Part shown: one piece after another, positions 24,871 to 33,148 of the stretch
Position numbering within the stretch: the stretch's first letter is position 1
Layout of the letters: every line of letters begins with the position of its first letter
Translations under genes and position numbers: made by a program
The notes under the pieces: generated by a model
What the model was told of the DNA's origin: nothing
Databases searched by the model: none
Seen by the model: only the letters and a program-made list of their open reading frames with translations
Assembly: GCA_024236155.1 (NCBI GenBank)
Contig: JACKLA010000001.1
Location: 124,001-188,000 of the forward strand
Length of the DNA stretch: 64,000 nt
Source: Sphingomonadaceae bacterium
GTDB lineage: Bacteria; Pseudomonadota; Alphaproteobacteria; Sphingomonadales; Sphingomonadaceae
Reading direction: 5' to 3'

Positions 24871-26405
24871 GCGGGATATTCGATGTCCTCCTCACGCTCG
24901 GCCCCAAGCTCGCTGCGCATGTTCTGCTTGCCGCATCGGCCATCGCGCTGGGGATCGCCATTGCCCTGCCGCTGGCGGTATGGGCGGGCCGCAATGCGGG
25001 CGTCCGCCGCTTTGCGCTTGGCTTTGCCAGCCTCGTCCAGACGATCCCGGCGCTGGCCCTGCTGGCCTTGTTCTTCCCGATCCTGCTGTCGCTACGGGCG
25101 GTGTTTGGCGAGGGCCTGCCGACGCTCGGCTTTCTCCCGGCTCTGCTGGCGCTCACCCTCTATGCACTGCTCCCGATCCTGCGCAATGCGGTGACAGCGC
25201 GCGAGAATATGGCCGCCGATGTCATCGAGGCTGCCGATGGTGTGGGGATGACCGGCTGGCAGCGGCTGCGGCTGGTCGAGGCACCGCTCGCCGCGCCTTA
25301 CGTGATGGCGGGCATCCGCACCGCCGCCGTGTGGACCATCGGTGCGGCGACGCTTTCGACCACTATCGGGCAACCGGGATTGGGCGACCCGATCTTCGCC
25401 GGATTGCAGACCCAGAACTGGGCGCTCGTGCTGGCGGGATGCATTGCGGCGGCCGCGCTGGCCCTGCTCGCCGACACGCTGCTGGGGCTGGTCGAGCGCG
25501 GGTTTGCAGAGCGGCGCAAATGGCTGGTGTGGGGCGGGCTGGGTATCGCGCTGCTCGGCATAGCTGCGAGTGCGTGGGCACTGCGACCGCAGGATCGACA
25601 GGGCGATACCATCGTGATCGGGGCGAAGAGCTTTTCCGAGCAGTATATCCTCGCCCGGCTGATCGGGTCACGGCTGGAGGCAGCGGGCTACCGCGTCGAA
25701 TATCGCGACGGGCTGGGCAGCGCGGTGGTGCATGAGGCCGTGACCACGGGCGCGATCGATATCTCGATCGATTACACCGGCACGCTATGGACCAACCAGC
25801 TGAAGCGTGAGGACAATCCGGGGCGTGAAGAGATTTACCGCACGCTGGTCGAGTGGGAACGCGAAACCAGTGGCACGTTTGTGCTCGGCCGACTGGGTTT
25901 CGAGAATGCCTATGCACTCGCCATGCGGCAGGACCGCGCAAACGGACTCGGCATCCGCACCATGGAGGATCTCGCCCGCGCCTCGCCCCGCCTCACGATC
26001 GGCGGCGATGTCGAATTCTTCCGCCGCCCCGAATGGTTCGCGGTGCGCGACGCCTATGGCCTAAAATTCGCCCGCCAGCGCAATTTCACCACCACGTTCA
26101 TGTATGACGCGCTGACCGGCGGCGAGGCCGACGTGATCAGCGCCTACACCTCCGACGGACGGATCGCGGCAGACCGGCTGGTGGTGCTGGAAGATACCAG
26201 GGGTGCATTCCCCTCCTACGACGCGCTGGTCCTCATCGCCCCCGATACGGCAAAAGACGCACGCCTGATCGCCGTGCTCGAACCGCTGGTTGGTGCAATC
26301 GACGTAAAGGCCATGCGCGATGCGAACTTCGCAGTCGACCGGCTGGAAAACAAGCAAACCCCCGCGCAGGCAGCAGCCGAACTGGCGGAGCGAATAGGAC
26401 GCTAG
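24867..26405 (+). CDS. Fused ABC permease and substrate-binding protein, osmoprotectant type
   Basis: The 512-residue protein joins two parts. Residues 1-220 are a BPD-type permease with about five to six membrane segments and the EAA-like loop EAADGVGMTGWQRLRLVEAPLA. After a further helix (about 220-240), residues 245-512 form an OpuAC-type periplasmic binding domain (IVIGAKSFSEQYILARLI, DISIDYTGTLWTNQL, FMYDALTGGEADVISAYTSDGRI). The fusion anchors the binding protein to the channel, as in OpuABC-like importers for betaine or choline. It partners the ATPase immediately upstream. The stop overlaps that of midA on the other strand. Confidence 0.9.
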   Translation: MSGIFDVLLTLGPKLAAHVLLAASAIALGIAIALPLAVWAGRNAGVRRFALGFASLVQTIPALALLALFFPILLSLRAVFGEGLPTLGFLPALLALTLYALLPILRNAVTARENMAADVIEAADGVGMTGWQRLRLVEAPLAAPYVMAGIRTAAVWTIGAATLSTTIGQPGLGDPIFAGLQTQNWALVLAGCIAAAALALLADTLLGLVERGFAERRKWLVWGGLGIALLGIAASAWALRPQDRQGDTIVIGAKSFSEQYILARLIGSRLEAAGYRVEYRDGLGSAVVHEAVTTGAIDISIDYTGTLWTNQLKREDNPGREEIYRTLVEWERETSGTFVLGRLGFENAYALAMRQDRANGLGIRTMEDLARASPRLTIGGDVEFFRRPEWFAVRDAYGLKFARQRNFTTTFMYDALTGGEADVISAYTSDGRIAADRLVVLEDTRGAFPSYDALVLIAPDTAKDARLIAVLEPLVGAIDVKAMRDANFAVDRLENKQTPAQAAAELAERIGR

Positions 26406-27466
26406 GCAGCGGGAAAACCGACGCCGCCGGGCCAGCGTTCGCTGGCAAGCCCCATTACCTTGAACAGGCTGCCCATCTGGTTGTCGGCCACCAGCCGGTC
26501 CAGCGCGGCGTCGATTTCCTGTTTGTAGTGCGGTGCCTTGTGGGCGAGATTATCCGCCCGCGTTTCGATCCCCAGCGCGCGCAGCCACTCGCCCTGCGTC
26601 ACCGTGCCGAGGTGGCGCACATCGCGCGACAGGGCGATGCGCGCGAGCGTGGCGAAATCGACATGGGCGGTCAGGTCCGCCTCTCCCGGCGCTGCGAAGG
26701 GATCGACCTTGCGGTGCTCACGCACCGCCTGCAAACTCGATCCGGTGCGCATTTCGGCGTGACCATAATCGATGAACAGCGCGCATCCGCCCTGTTCCGC
26801 CAACCGGCCTGCAACCTCGAACAGGATTGCAGCAGCCGCCGGGCAGGTTTCGAGGATCGTGCCTGCATCCGCTTCGCGCATATCGACCGGGACCGCAGGG
26901 TCCATCGTCTGCCCGCCCGAAACGAAGACGAAATCCTCGTCCTGCAGCCCGACCATGCGTTCGCGCCAGCCATGTTCCGTGCACACCAGCTGGCGCACCG
27001 GCAGCGCATCGAGGAACTCGTTGGCGACCAGCAGGATCGGCCCGTCGACCGGCAGGGTCGAGAGGTCGTCATGCCAGATTGCACCGGGCAGCGTGGACAG
27101 CTGGATATCCTTCAACGCCTGCGATGTTTCGACGAAATGCACCCTCGGTTCGAGGCCGTATCGGCGCGCCGTGCGCAGGGCATCCTTCGCCAGCGTGCCG
27201 CGACCGGGGCCGAGTTCGACATAATGCACTGGCTCGTCTCGCCCGGCATTGATCCACATATCGGCCAGCCACAACCCGATCAGTTCGCCGAACATCTGGC
27301 TGATCTCTGGCGCGGTGATGAAATCGCCCGCGCCGCCCAGCGGGTCCTTGCCACCGTAATAGGCGGCGTTGCTCTCCGCCATATAATGCGCGAGCGAAAT
27401 CGGGCCGGTGTTGCGGATCAGCCGGCGGAAACGCTCACCAAGGCCGAGCTGCTCGAACTCGCTCAT
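26402..27466 (-). CDS. MidA/NDUFAF7-family protein arginine methyltransferase
   Basis: The 354-residue protein begins with the family block PISLAHYMAESNAAYYGGKDPLGGAGDFITAPEISQMFGELIG and has the SAM-binding motif VELGPGRGTLAKD near residue 83 and VANEFLDALPVRQLV near 145. Eukaryotic and alphaproteobacterial members methylate an arginine in a complex I subunit during assembly. The same role is likely here but rests on family knowledge. The ATG overlaps the lgt stop by four bases, so it is translated after lgt. Confidence 0.9.
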   Translation of the reverse strand: MSEFEQLGLGERFRRLIRNTGPISLAHYMAESNAAYYGGKDPLGGAGDFITAPEISQMFGELIGLWLADMWINAGRDEPVHYVELGPGRGTLAKDALRTARRYGLEPRVHFVETSQALKDIQLSTLPGAIWHDDLSTLPVDGPILLVANEFLDALPVRQLVCTEHGWRERMVGLQDEDFVFVSGGQTMDPAVPVDMREADAGTILETCPAAAAILFEVAGRLAEQGGCALFIDYGHAEMRTGSSLQAVREHRKVDPFAAPGEADLTAHVDFATLARIALSRDVRHLGTVTQGEWLRALGIETRADNLAHKAPHYKQEIDAALDRLVADNQMGSLFKVMGLASERWPGGVGFPAA

Positions 27467-28386
27467 GCGTCCGCCGTATCGCCCGCTTCACGCTTGCCGC
27501 TGTTTTGTTCGGGGCGGCGCAGCGTCCAGACCATCACCGCCAGCCCGGCAAGGATAAGCGGGATCGACAGCCATTGCCCCATCGAGAGGCCGGTCTGCTG
27601 CGCGAATTCGAGCAGTTGCGCATCGGGTTCGCGGAAGAATTCATTGATGAATCGTGCCAGCCCCATCCCGGTGGCGAAGGTCGCCACGAGGAAACCGGTG
27701 CGGTAGCGCGCCCGGGTTTTCCAGAACAGGAACAGCATGATGAGGATCAGCGCGAGTCCTTCTAGGCCCGCCTGATACAGTTGCGAGGGATGGCGGCCCG
27801 GCCCGTTGATCAACGTGCCGTTGATATATTCGGGAAAGCTCATCGCCCACGGCACATCGGTGACGCGGCCGTAAAGTTCACCGTTCACGAAATTGGCCAG
27901 CCGCCCGAGGAACATGCCGACCGGAACATTGACCGAGACATAGTCGCACACGCGAATGAAACTGAGTTTCTCGCGCCAGCTGACCCAGCCAATTGCGATC
28001 ACCACGCCAATCAACCCGCCGTGAAAGCTCATCCCGCCATCCCACAGCCGCAGCAGTTTCCACGATACCCAGCCATCGCCCGTGAAATCGCCGAACAGGC
28101 TCTGGTCGTAAAATGCCGCATAACCCAGCCGCCCGCCAAGGATCACGCCGAGAAAGCAGTAGAAGAACAGGTCCTCGACATGGCGCTGCGCCATCGGTGC
28201 GCCGGGCTGCCTGATCATTTTCGACAGGTGCCAATAGGCAAACAGGATGCCGAACAGGTAAGCCAGCGAATAGAAACGCAGCTCGAAAAAGCCGAGGTCG
28301 ATCCCCTTGCTCAGGCCCAGCGAGGTCCATTCCAGCGGCACATTGGAAACTGCAGCGGTTGACGTAGCGGCAAGTAGTGACAGCAC
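27463..28386 (-). CDS. lgt: Prolipoprotein diacylglyceryl transferase
   Basis: Lgt attaches diacylglycerol from phosphatidylglycerol to the lipobox Cys of prolipoproteins, needed for the several lipoproteins in this window. The 307-residue integral membrane protein has about seven hydrophobic segments and the Lgt signature GRLANFVNGELYGRVTDVPWAM (with the essential Arg and Asn), preceded by GMSFHGGLIGVVIAI containing the HGG block and followed by RHPSQLYQ. It starts with GTG at 28386. It diverges from the acyl-CoA synthetase gene. Confidence 0.95.
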   Translation of the reverse strand: MLSLLAATSTAAVSNVPLEWTSLGLSKGIDLGFFELRFYSLAYLFGILFAYWHLSKMIRQPGAPMAQRHVEDLFFYCFLGVILGGRLGYAAFYDQSLFGDFTGDGWVSWKLLRLWDGGMSFHGGLIGVVIAIGWVSWREKLSFIRVCDYVSVNVPVGMFLGRLANFVNGELYGRVTDVPWAMSFPEYINGTLINGPGRHPSQLYQAGLEGLALILIMLFLFWKTRARYRTGFLVATFATGMGLARFINEFFREPDAQLLEFAQQTGLSMGQWLSIPLILAGLAVMVWTLRRPEQNSGKREAGDTADA

Positions 28387-28572
28387 AGGTTTGACCCCCT
28401 AGAGACTGTGGCAGATCACGCGATGTCCGTGTCGCGCGTTCCTTAGGTGCTGGCAGGCCTTTGGCACAGGCAAATGACGGGGGAAACCCTCGCTTTGCAA
28501 ACCGGGCCCGCATTTCCCCCCGCCCCTTCGGAAAGCAAAGTGCATCCGGACGGATTGAGGAGAGAGACGCCC

Positions 28573-30276
28573 ATGCCCACCGCACTCGACAACCAGCTTG
28601 CTGCCATCGTCGAAGAACTGGTCAAACCCGGCCAGCCTTTCGAGACCGTACCCTTCGAGCGGTTCGGGGTCGAGATTCCCGCTTTCAAGAACGCACCGCC
28701 CACGCTGGCCCATTACCTCGCGCATTTCTGCAACGAACACCGGGACGTCGATTTCCTCGTCGATGGCGATTGCCGCCTGACCTTTGGCGATTGCTGGGAA
28801 GCGGGCAGCCGGGTTGCGGCAGGCCTGGCGCAATTGCACGGGGTGAAGCGCGGCGACCGCGTGGGCATCGCAGCGCGCAATTCGTCGAACTGGATCGTCG
28901 CCTATCTGGGCATCATCCTCGCCGGTGGCTGCGCCACGCTGCTCAACGGCTTCTGGAGCGGTGACGAGCTGGCCTATGGCATCCGGCTGGCCGAATGCGA
29001 TGTGGTGCTGGCCGATGCCGGACGGGCGAAGCGGCTGGAGGGCACCGACCACAGCGCAAAAATCGTCCTGTTCGACCATGATTGCGATCCGGCCACCGGC
29101 CTCGCCGCAAGCTGGGCCGATGGCAGCACCGCAATGGACATGCTGGGCGAAATCGGGCCGGACGATGTGGCCACCATTCTTTACACCTCGGGCTCGACCG
29201 GCGATTCCAAGGCCGCCTGGTCAGATCACCGGGCCGTGGTGCACGGCATCTTCAGCTATGTCTCGCAAAGCGCGATGGCGAAGGTCGTGCTCGAAAGCCA
29301 GGGCCAGGACGTCAGCGCACAGCCCTGCGCGCTGGTCGCCGTGCCGCTGTTCCACGTCACCGGTGAAGTGCCTTTGTTCCTCCAGTCCTTTGCCATCGCC
29401 CGCAAGCTGGTGATGATGCCCAAGTGGGATGCCGTCGAAGCCATGCGGCTGATGGAGAAGGAAGGCGTAACCTATTTCGTTGGTGTGCCGCTGATGAGTT
29501 ACGAGATGGCCAGCCACCCCGATCGCGACAAGTTCGACCTTTCGGCCTGCAAGAGCTTTGCCGCTGGCGGCGCACCGCGCCCGGTCGAGCACGTAACCAA
29601 GATCAAGGCCGCATTCCCCGGCGGTTTTCCGCTGCTGGGATATGGCCTTACCGAAACCAACGCGGTCGGCTGCGGCAATCTCAACGAGAATTACCTCGCC
29701 AAGCCCGGTTCGACCGGGACGCCGAGCAAGCCGATGGTGGACCTTGCGATCCTCGACGATGATGGCAACAAACTGCCCGGTGGCAGCGTGGGTGAAGTCT
29801 CGATCCGCTCGCTGTGCAATTTCCGCGGCTATTGGCGCAACGATGCGGCGACCGAAGCCGCCTTTACCAAGGACGGCTATTTCCGCACCGGCGACCTCGG
29901 TTATCTCGACGAGGACGACTATCTGTTCATCGTCGACCGCAAGAAGGACATCATTATTCGCGGCGGAGAGAACATCGCCTGCCCCGAAGTCGAAAGCGGT
30001 ATCTACGAGCATGAGGCCGTGGCCGAATGTTCGGTCTTCGGCCTGCCCGACGAACGGTTTGGCGAACTGCCCGCAGCAGTCTATCACACGCAGGACGGGA
30101 TGGATCTTTCACCGCAGGAACTGCGCGACTTCCTGCTTCGGAGCCTGGCCCCGTTCAAGGTGCCGCTGGTCGAGCATATCTGGCGTTCGCAAGAAGCCCT
30201 GCCGCGTCTCGGCACCCAGAAGATCGACAAGCGGACTGTGCGCAAGCAGTTCGGCGGAGAACTGGTGGAAACTTGA
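28573..30276 (+). CDS. Long-chain-type acyl-CoA synthetase (AMP-forming) with an unusual P-loop
   Basis: The 567-residue protein has the AMP-binding fold. The phosphate-binding motif reads ILYTSGSTGDSKAAW near residue 200, where TSGSTGxPKG is usual, so the Pro and last Gly are replaced. The A5 region is GYGLTETNAVG, the hinge FRTGDLGYLDEDDYLFIVDRKKD and the lid GGENIACPEVES; a late Lys in LGTQKIDKRTV can serve as the catalytic lysine. It should activate a carboxylic acid as acyl-CoA. GGAGAGA just before the ATG at 28573 supports this start. Its stop overlaps the TTG start of glnD. Confidence 0.88.
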   Translation: MPTALDNQLAAIVEELVKPGQPFETVPFERFGVEIPAFKNAPPTLAHYLAHFCNEHRDVDFLVDGDCRLTFGDCWEAGSRVAAGLAQLHGVKRGDRVGIAARNSSNWIVAYLGIILAGGCATLLNGFWSGDELAYGIRLAECDVVLADAGRAKRLEGTDHSAKIVLFDHDCDPATGLAASWADGSTAMDMLGEIGPDDVATILYTSGSTGDSKAAWSDHRAVVHGIFSYVSQSAMAKVVLESQGQDVSAQPCALVAVPLFHVTGEVPLFLQSFAIARKLVMMPKWDAVEAMRLMEKEGVTYFVGVPLMSYEMASHPDRDKFDLSACKSFAAGGAPRPVEHVTKIKAAFPGGFPLLGYGLTETNAVGCGNLNENYLAKPGSTGTPSKPMVDLAILDDDGNKLPGGSVGEVSIRSLCNFRGYWRNDAATEAAFTKDGYFRTGDLGYLDEDDYLFIVDRKKDIIIRGGENIACPEVESGIYEHEAVAECSVFGLPDERFGELPAAVYHTQDGMDLSPQELRDFLLRSLAPFKVPLVEHIWRSQEALPRLGTQKIDKRTVRKQFGGELVET

Positions 30277-33032
30277 CCAAGCTGAAAGTACCCAAACAGC
30301 GGCAGATTATCGATCGCCGCGCGCTGGCGGACGCGATCGGGGCGATCCACGCCGAACAGGGCGAGAAGGGCCGCATGGCCATTGTCACCCTGCTGCGCGA
30401 AGCGATGGACAAGGGCCGTGCAGAGCTTGCCCGGCGGCTTGAGGCGAAGCCTTCCGCCGGGCATGAATGCTGCGCGGGCCACGCCTTTATGGTCGACCAG
30501 GTCGTGCGCCTGCTGCATGATCATGTGGTCGAGAATGTCTACCCGCCGGGCAACCGGTCTTCGGCAGAGCAGCTCGCGGTCATGGCTGTCGGCGGGTACG
30601 GGCGGGCCGAGATGGCCCCGCATTCCGATGTCGATATCGCCTTTCTCACGCCCACGCGCCGCGCGCCGTGGTGCGAACAGGCGATCGAGGCGATGCTCTA
30701 TTTCCTGTGGGACCTCGGCCTCAAGGTCGGTCACTCGAGCCGCACGCCCGACGATGTGGTGCGCATGGCGAAGGACGACCTCACCATCCGCACCGCGCTG
30801 CTCGAAGGGCGCTATGTCTGGGGCGACCGCGATCTCTACGAAGAATGTCGCCGCCGCTTCTGGGGCGAAGTGGTCAACGGGACGGAGCGCGAATTCGTCA
30901 GCGACAAGCTGGAAGAGCGCAATGCGCGCCACAAGCGGATGGGTGACAGCCGCTATGTCGTCGAACCCAATGTGAAAGACGGCAAGGGTGGCCTGCGCGA
31001 TCTCCACACGCTCTACTGGATCGGCAAATATATCCATAAGGTCGGGGTGGCTGCCGAACTGGTCGATGTCGGCCTGTTTACGGCAAAGGAATATCGCAGC
31101 TTCCGCCGCGCCGAAGGTTTCATGCTGGCGGTGCGCTGTCACCTGCACACGCTGACCAACCGGCCCGAGGACCGGCTGACCTTCGACCTCCAGCGGCAGG
31201 TTGCCGAGCGGATGAATTTTGCCGACCGCACCGGCAAGAGCGCGGTCGAGCGGTTCATGCAGTTCTATTTCCTCCAGGCCAAGCGCGTCGGCAGCCTGAC
31301 CGGCGTGTTCCTTGCCCATATCGACGAGCAGTTCGCCCGCCGCCGTGCGCGGCGCGGGCTGCTCGCCGGGTTCAAGGCCCGACCACGCGATCACAAGGGC
31401 TATCGGGTGTTCGGCGGAAGGATTGCCGCGCCGGGAGACGACTGGTTCCGCAAGGATCCGGTGCGGCTGATCGAGATCTTCCAGATTGCCGAGGCCGACG
31501 GGTTCGAGATCCATCCCGAAACCATGCGCCAGGCTGATCGCGACGCGCATCTGATCCGCGCCGATGTGCAGAAAGACCCGCGCGCCAACGCGCTGTTCCT
31601 CGAACTGCTGGCAGGGCGCAACGATCCCGAAACCGTTCTGAGGTGGATGAACGAGGCAGGGGTGTTCGGGAAGTTCGTGCCCGATTTCGGCAAGGTCAAC
31701 GCGCAGATGCAGTTCGACATGTACCACCACTATACGGTGGACGAGCACACCATCCGCGCGATCGGGCTGCTGTCGAAGATCGAAAAGGGTGAACTGGCCG
31801 AAGATCACCCGCGCTCAAGCCAGCTGATCCACCGCGTCGCATCGCGCCGGGCGCTGTTCGTGGCGGTGCTGCTGCACGATATCGCCAAGGGGCGTGGGGG
31901 CGACCATTCGGTGCTGGGCGGCGAGGTGGCCGAAGAGCTCTGCCCGCGCTTCGGCCTCGACGAGAACGAGACCGAGCTGGTCGCCTGGCTGGTCCGCTAC
32001 CACTTGCTGATGAGCGCCACCGCACAGAAGCGCGACCTGACCGATCCCAAGACGATCGAGGATTTCGTCAGCGAAGTGCAGAGCCTCGAGCGGTTGCGGA
32101 ACCTGATGATGCTGACCGTGGTCGATATCCGTGCGGTCGGCCCCGGAACCTGGAACAGCTGGAAACGGCAATTGCTCGGTGAGCTTTATGACGCCGCACA
32201 GGAACGCCTGCGGCTGGGGCATATGCGGCACGGGCGCGAAGGGCGGGTGGCAGCGAAGAAGGAAATCGTCTCGACAATGCTGGGCGACCGGGCCGACCTG
32301 ATCGACAAATACGACAAGGTCTTCACCGACGCATACTGGATCGCCGAGCCGGAAGACGTGATCGAGCGCAACCTGGTGCAATATTCGGTTGCGCGCGGTC
32401 TCAAGGAAAAGCTCTCGATCCATTGCGAATATTACGAGGCGCGCGGGGCGACGCTGGTGAGCGTGATCGCCGCCGACCATCCGGGCCTGTTCTATCGCAT
32501 CGCGGGCGGCATCCACCTGGCCGGGGCGAACATTATCGACGCGCGCATCCACACCACGCGCAATGGCTGGGCGGTCGACAACTTCCTAGTGCAGGACCCG
32601 CTCGGCAAGCCGTTCCACGAGGAATCGCAGCTCGAACGGATCAAGACCTCGATCGCCGATGCCCTCGCCAACCGGATCGAATTGGCCCCGCGCCTTGCCA
32701 GGCGCCCATTGCCGCGCACCCGCGCCAAGGCATTCAAGGTGCGCCCGCGCGTGGTGTTCGACAACAGCGCCTCCAACCGCTTTACCGTGATCGAAGTCAA
32801 CGCACGCGACCGGCCCGCTCTGCTCAACCGGCTGGCACGCAGCCTGTTCGAAAACCAGCTGGTGGTCCATTCGGCCCATGTCACCGCCTATGGCGAGCGT
32901 GCAGCCGATACATTCTACGTCACCGACCTGCTGGGGGCCAAGATCACCGCCGCTGACCGGAAAGGCGCAATCGAGACTGCCCTGCTCGAAGCGTCAAGCG
33001 ACGAGCGCCAGGCAGAGCTGGAAGAGGCATAG
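30273..33032 (+). CDS. glnD: [Protein-PII] uridylyltransferase/uridylyl-removing enzyme
   Basis: GlnD senses glutamine and adds or removes UMP on PII proteins, controlling nitrogen assimilation. The 919-residue protein has the nucleotidyltransferase motif GGYGRAEMAPHSDVDIAF near residue 105, a DNA-pol-beta-like substrate region (GGLRDLHTLYW), the HD hydrolase motif LLHDIAKGRGGDHS near residue 530 and two C-terminal ACT domains (LVSVIAADHPGLFYRIAG and TVIEVNARDRPALLNRLAR). The TTG at 30273, overlapping the previous stop as TTGA, is used because the homologous N-terminus (QRQIIDRRALADA) begins just after it. Confidence 0.95.
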   Translation: MTKLKVPKQRQIIDRRALADAIGAIHAEQGEKGRMAIVTLLREAMDKGRAELARRLEAKPSAGHECCAGHAFMVDQVVRLLHDHVVENVYPPGNRSSAEQLAVMAVGGYGRAEMAPHSDVDIAFLTPTRRAPWCEQAIEAMLYFLWDLGLKVGHSSRTPDDVVRMAKDDLTIRTALLEGRYVWGDRDLYEECRRRFWGEVVNGTEREFVSDKLEERNARHKRMGDSRYVVEPNVKDGKGGLRDLHTLYWIGKYIHKVGVAAELVDVGLFTAKEYRSFRRAEGFMLAVRCHLHTLTNRPEDRLTFDLQRQVAERMNFADRTGKSAVERFMQFYFLQAKRVGSLTGVFLAHIDEQFARRRARRGLLAGFKARPRDHKGYRVFGGRIAAPGDDWFRKDPVRLIEIFQIAEADGFEIHPETMRQADRDAHLIRADVQKDPRANALFLELLAGRNDPETVLRWMNEAGVFGKFVPDFGKVNAQMQFDMYHHYTVDEHTIRAIGLLSKIEKGELAEDHPRSSQLIHRVASRRALFVAVLLHDIAKGRGGDHSVLGGEVAEELCPRFGLDENETELVAWLVRYHLLMSATAQKRDLTDPKTIEDFVSEVQSLERLRNLMMLTVVDIRAVGPGTWNSWKRQLLGELYDAAQERLRLGHMRHGREGRVAAKKEIVSTMLGDRADLIDKYDKVFTDAYWIAEPEDVIERNLVQYSVARGLKEKLSIHCEYYEARGATLVSVIAADHPGLFYRIAGGIHLAGANIIDARIHTTRNGWAVDNFLVQDPLGKPFHEESQLERIKTSIADALANRIELAPRLARRPLPRTRAKAFKVRPRVVFDNSASNRFTVIEVNARDRPALLNRLARSLFENQLVVHSAHVTAYGERAADTFYVTDLLGAKITAADRKGAIETALLEASSDERQAELEEA

Positions 33033-33148
33033 CTGCAACACCGGTCAGCGAAAAATGGCGGTTTGCCGAGTGTTTATTGGTTCGGGCCGCAATTGCGCGT
33101 AATCTGTTCCTCACAAAATTGAACGTAACCCTTTGGGAGAGGTGTGAC

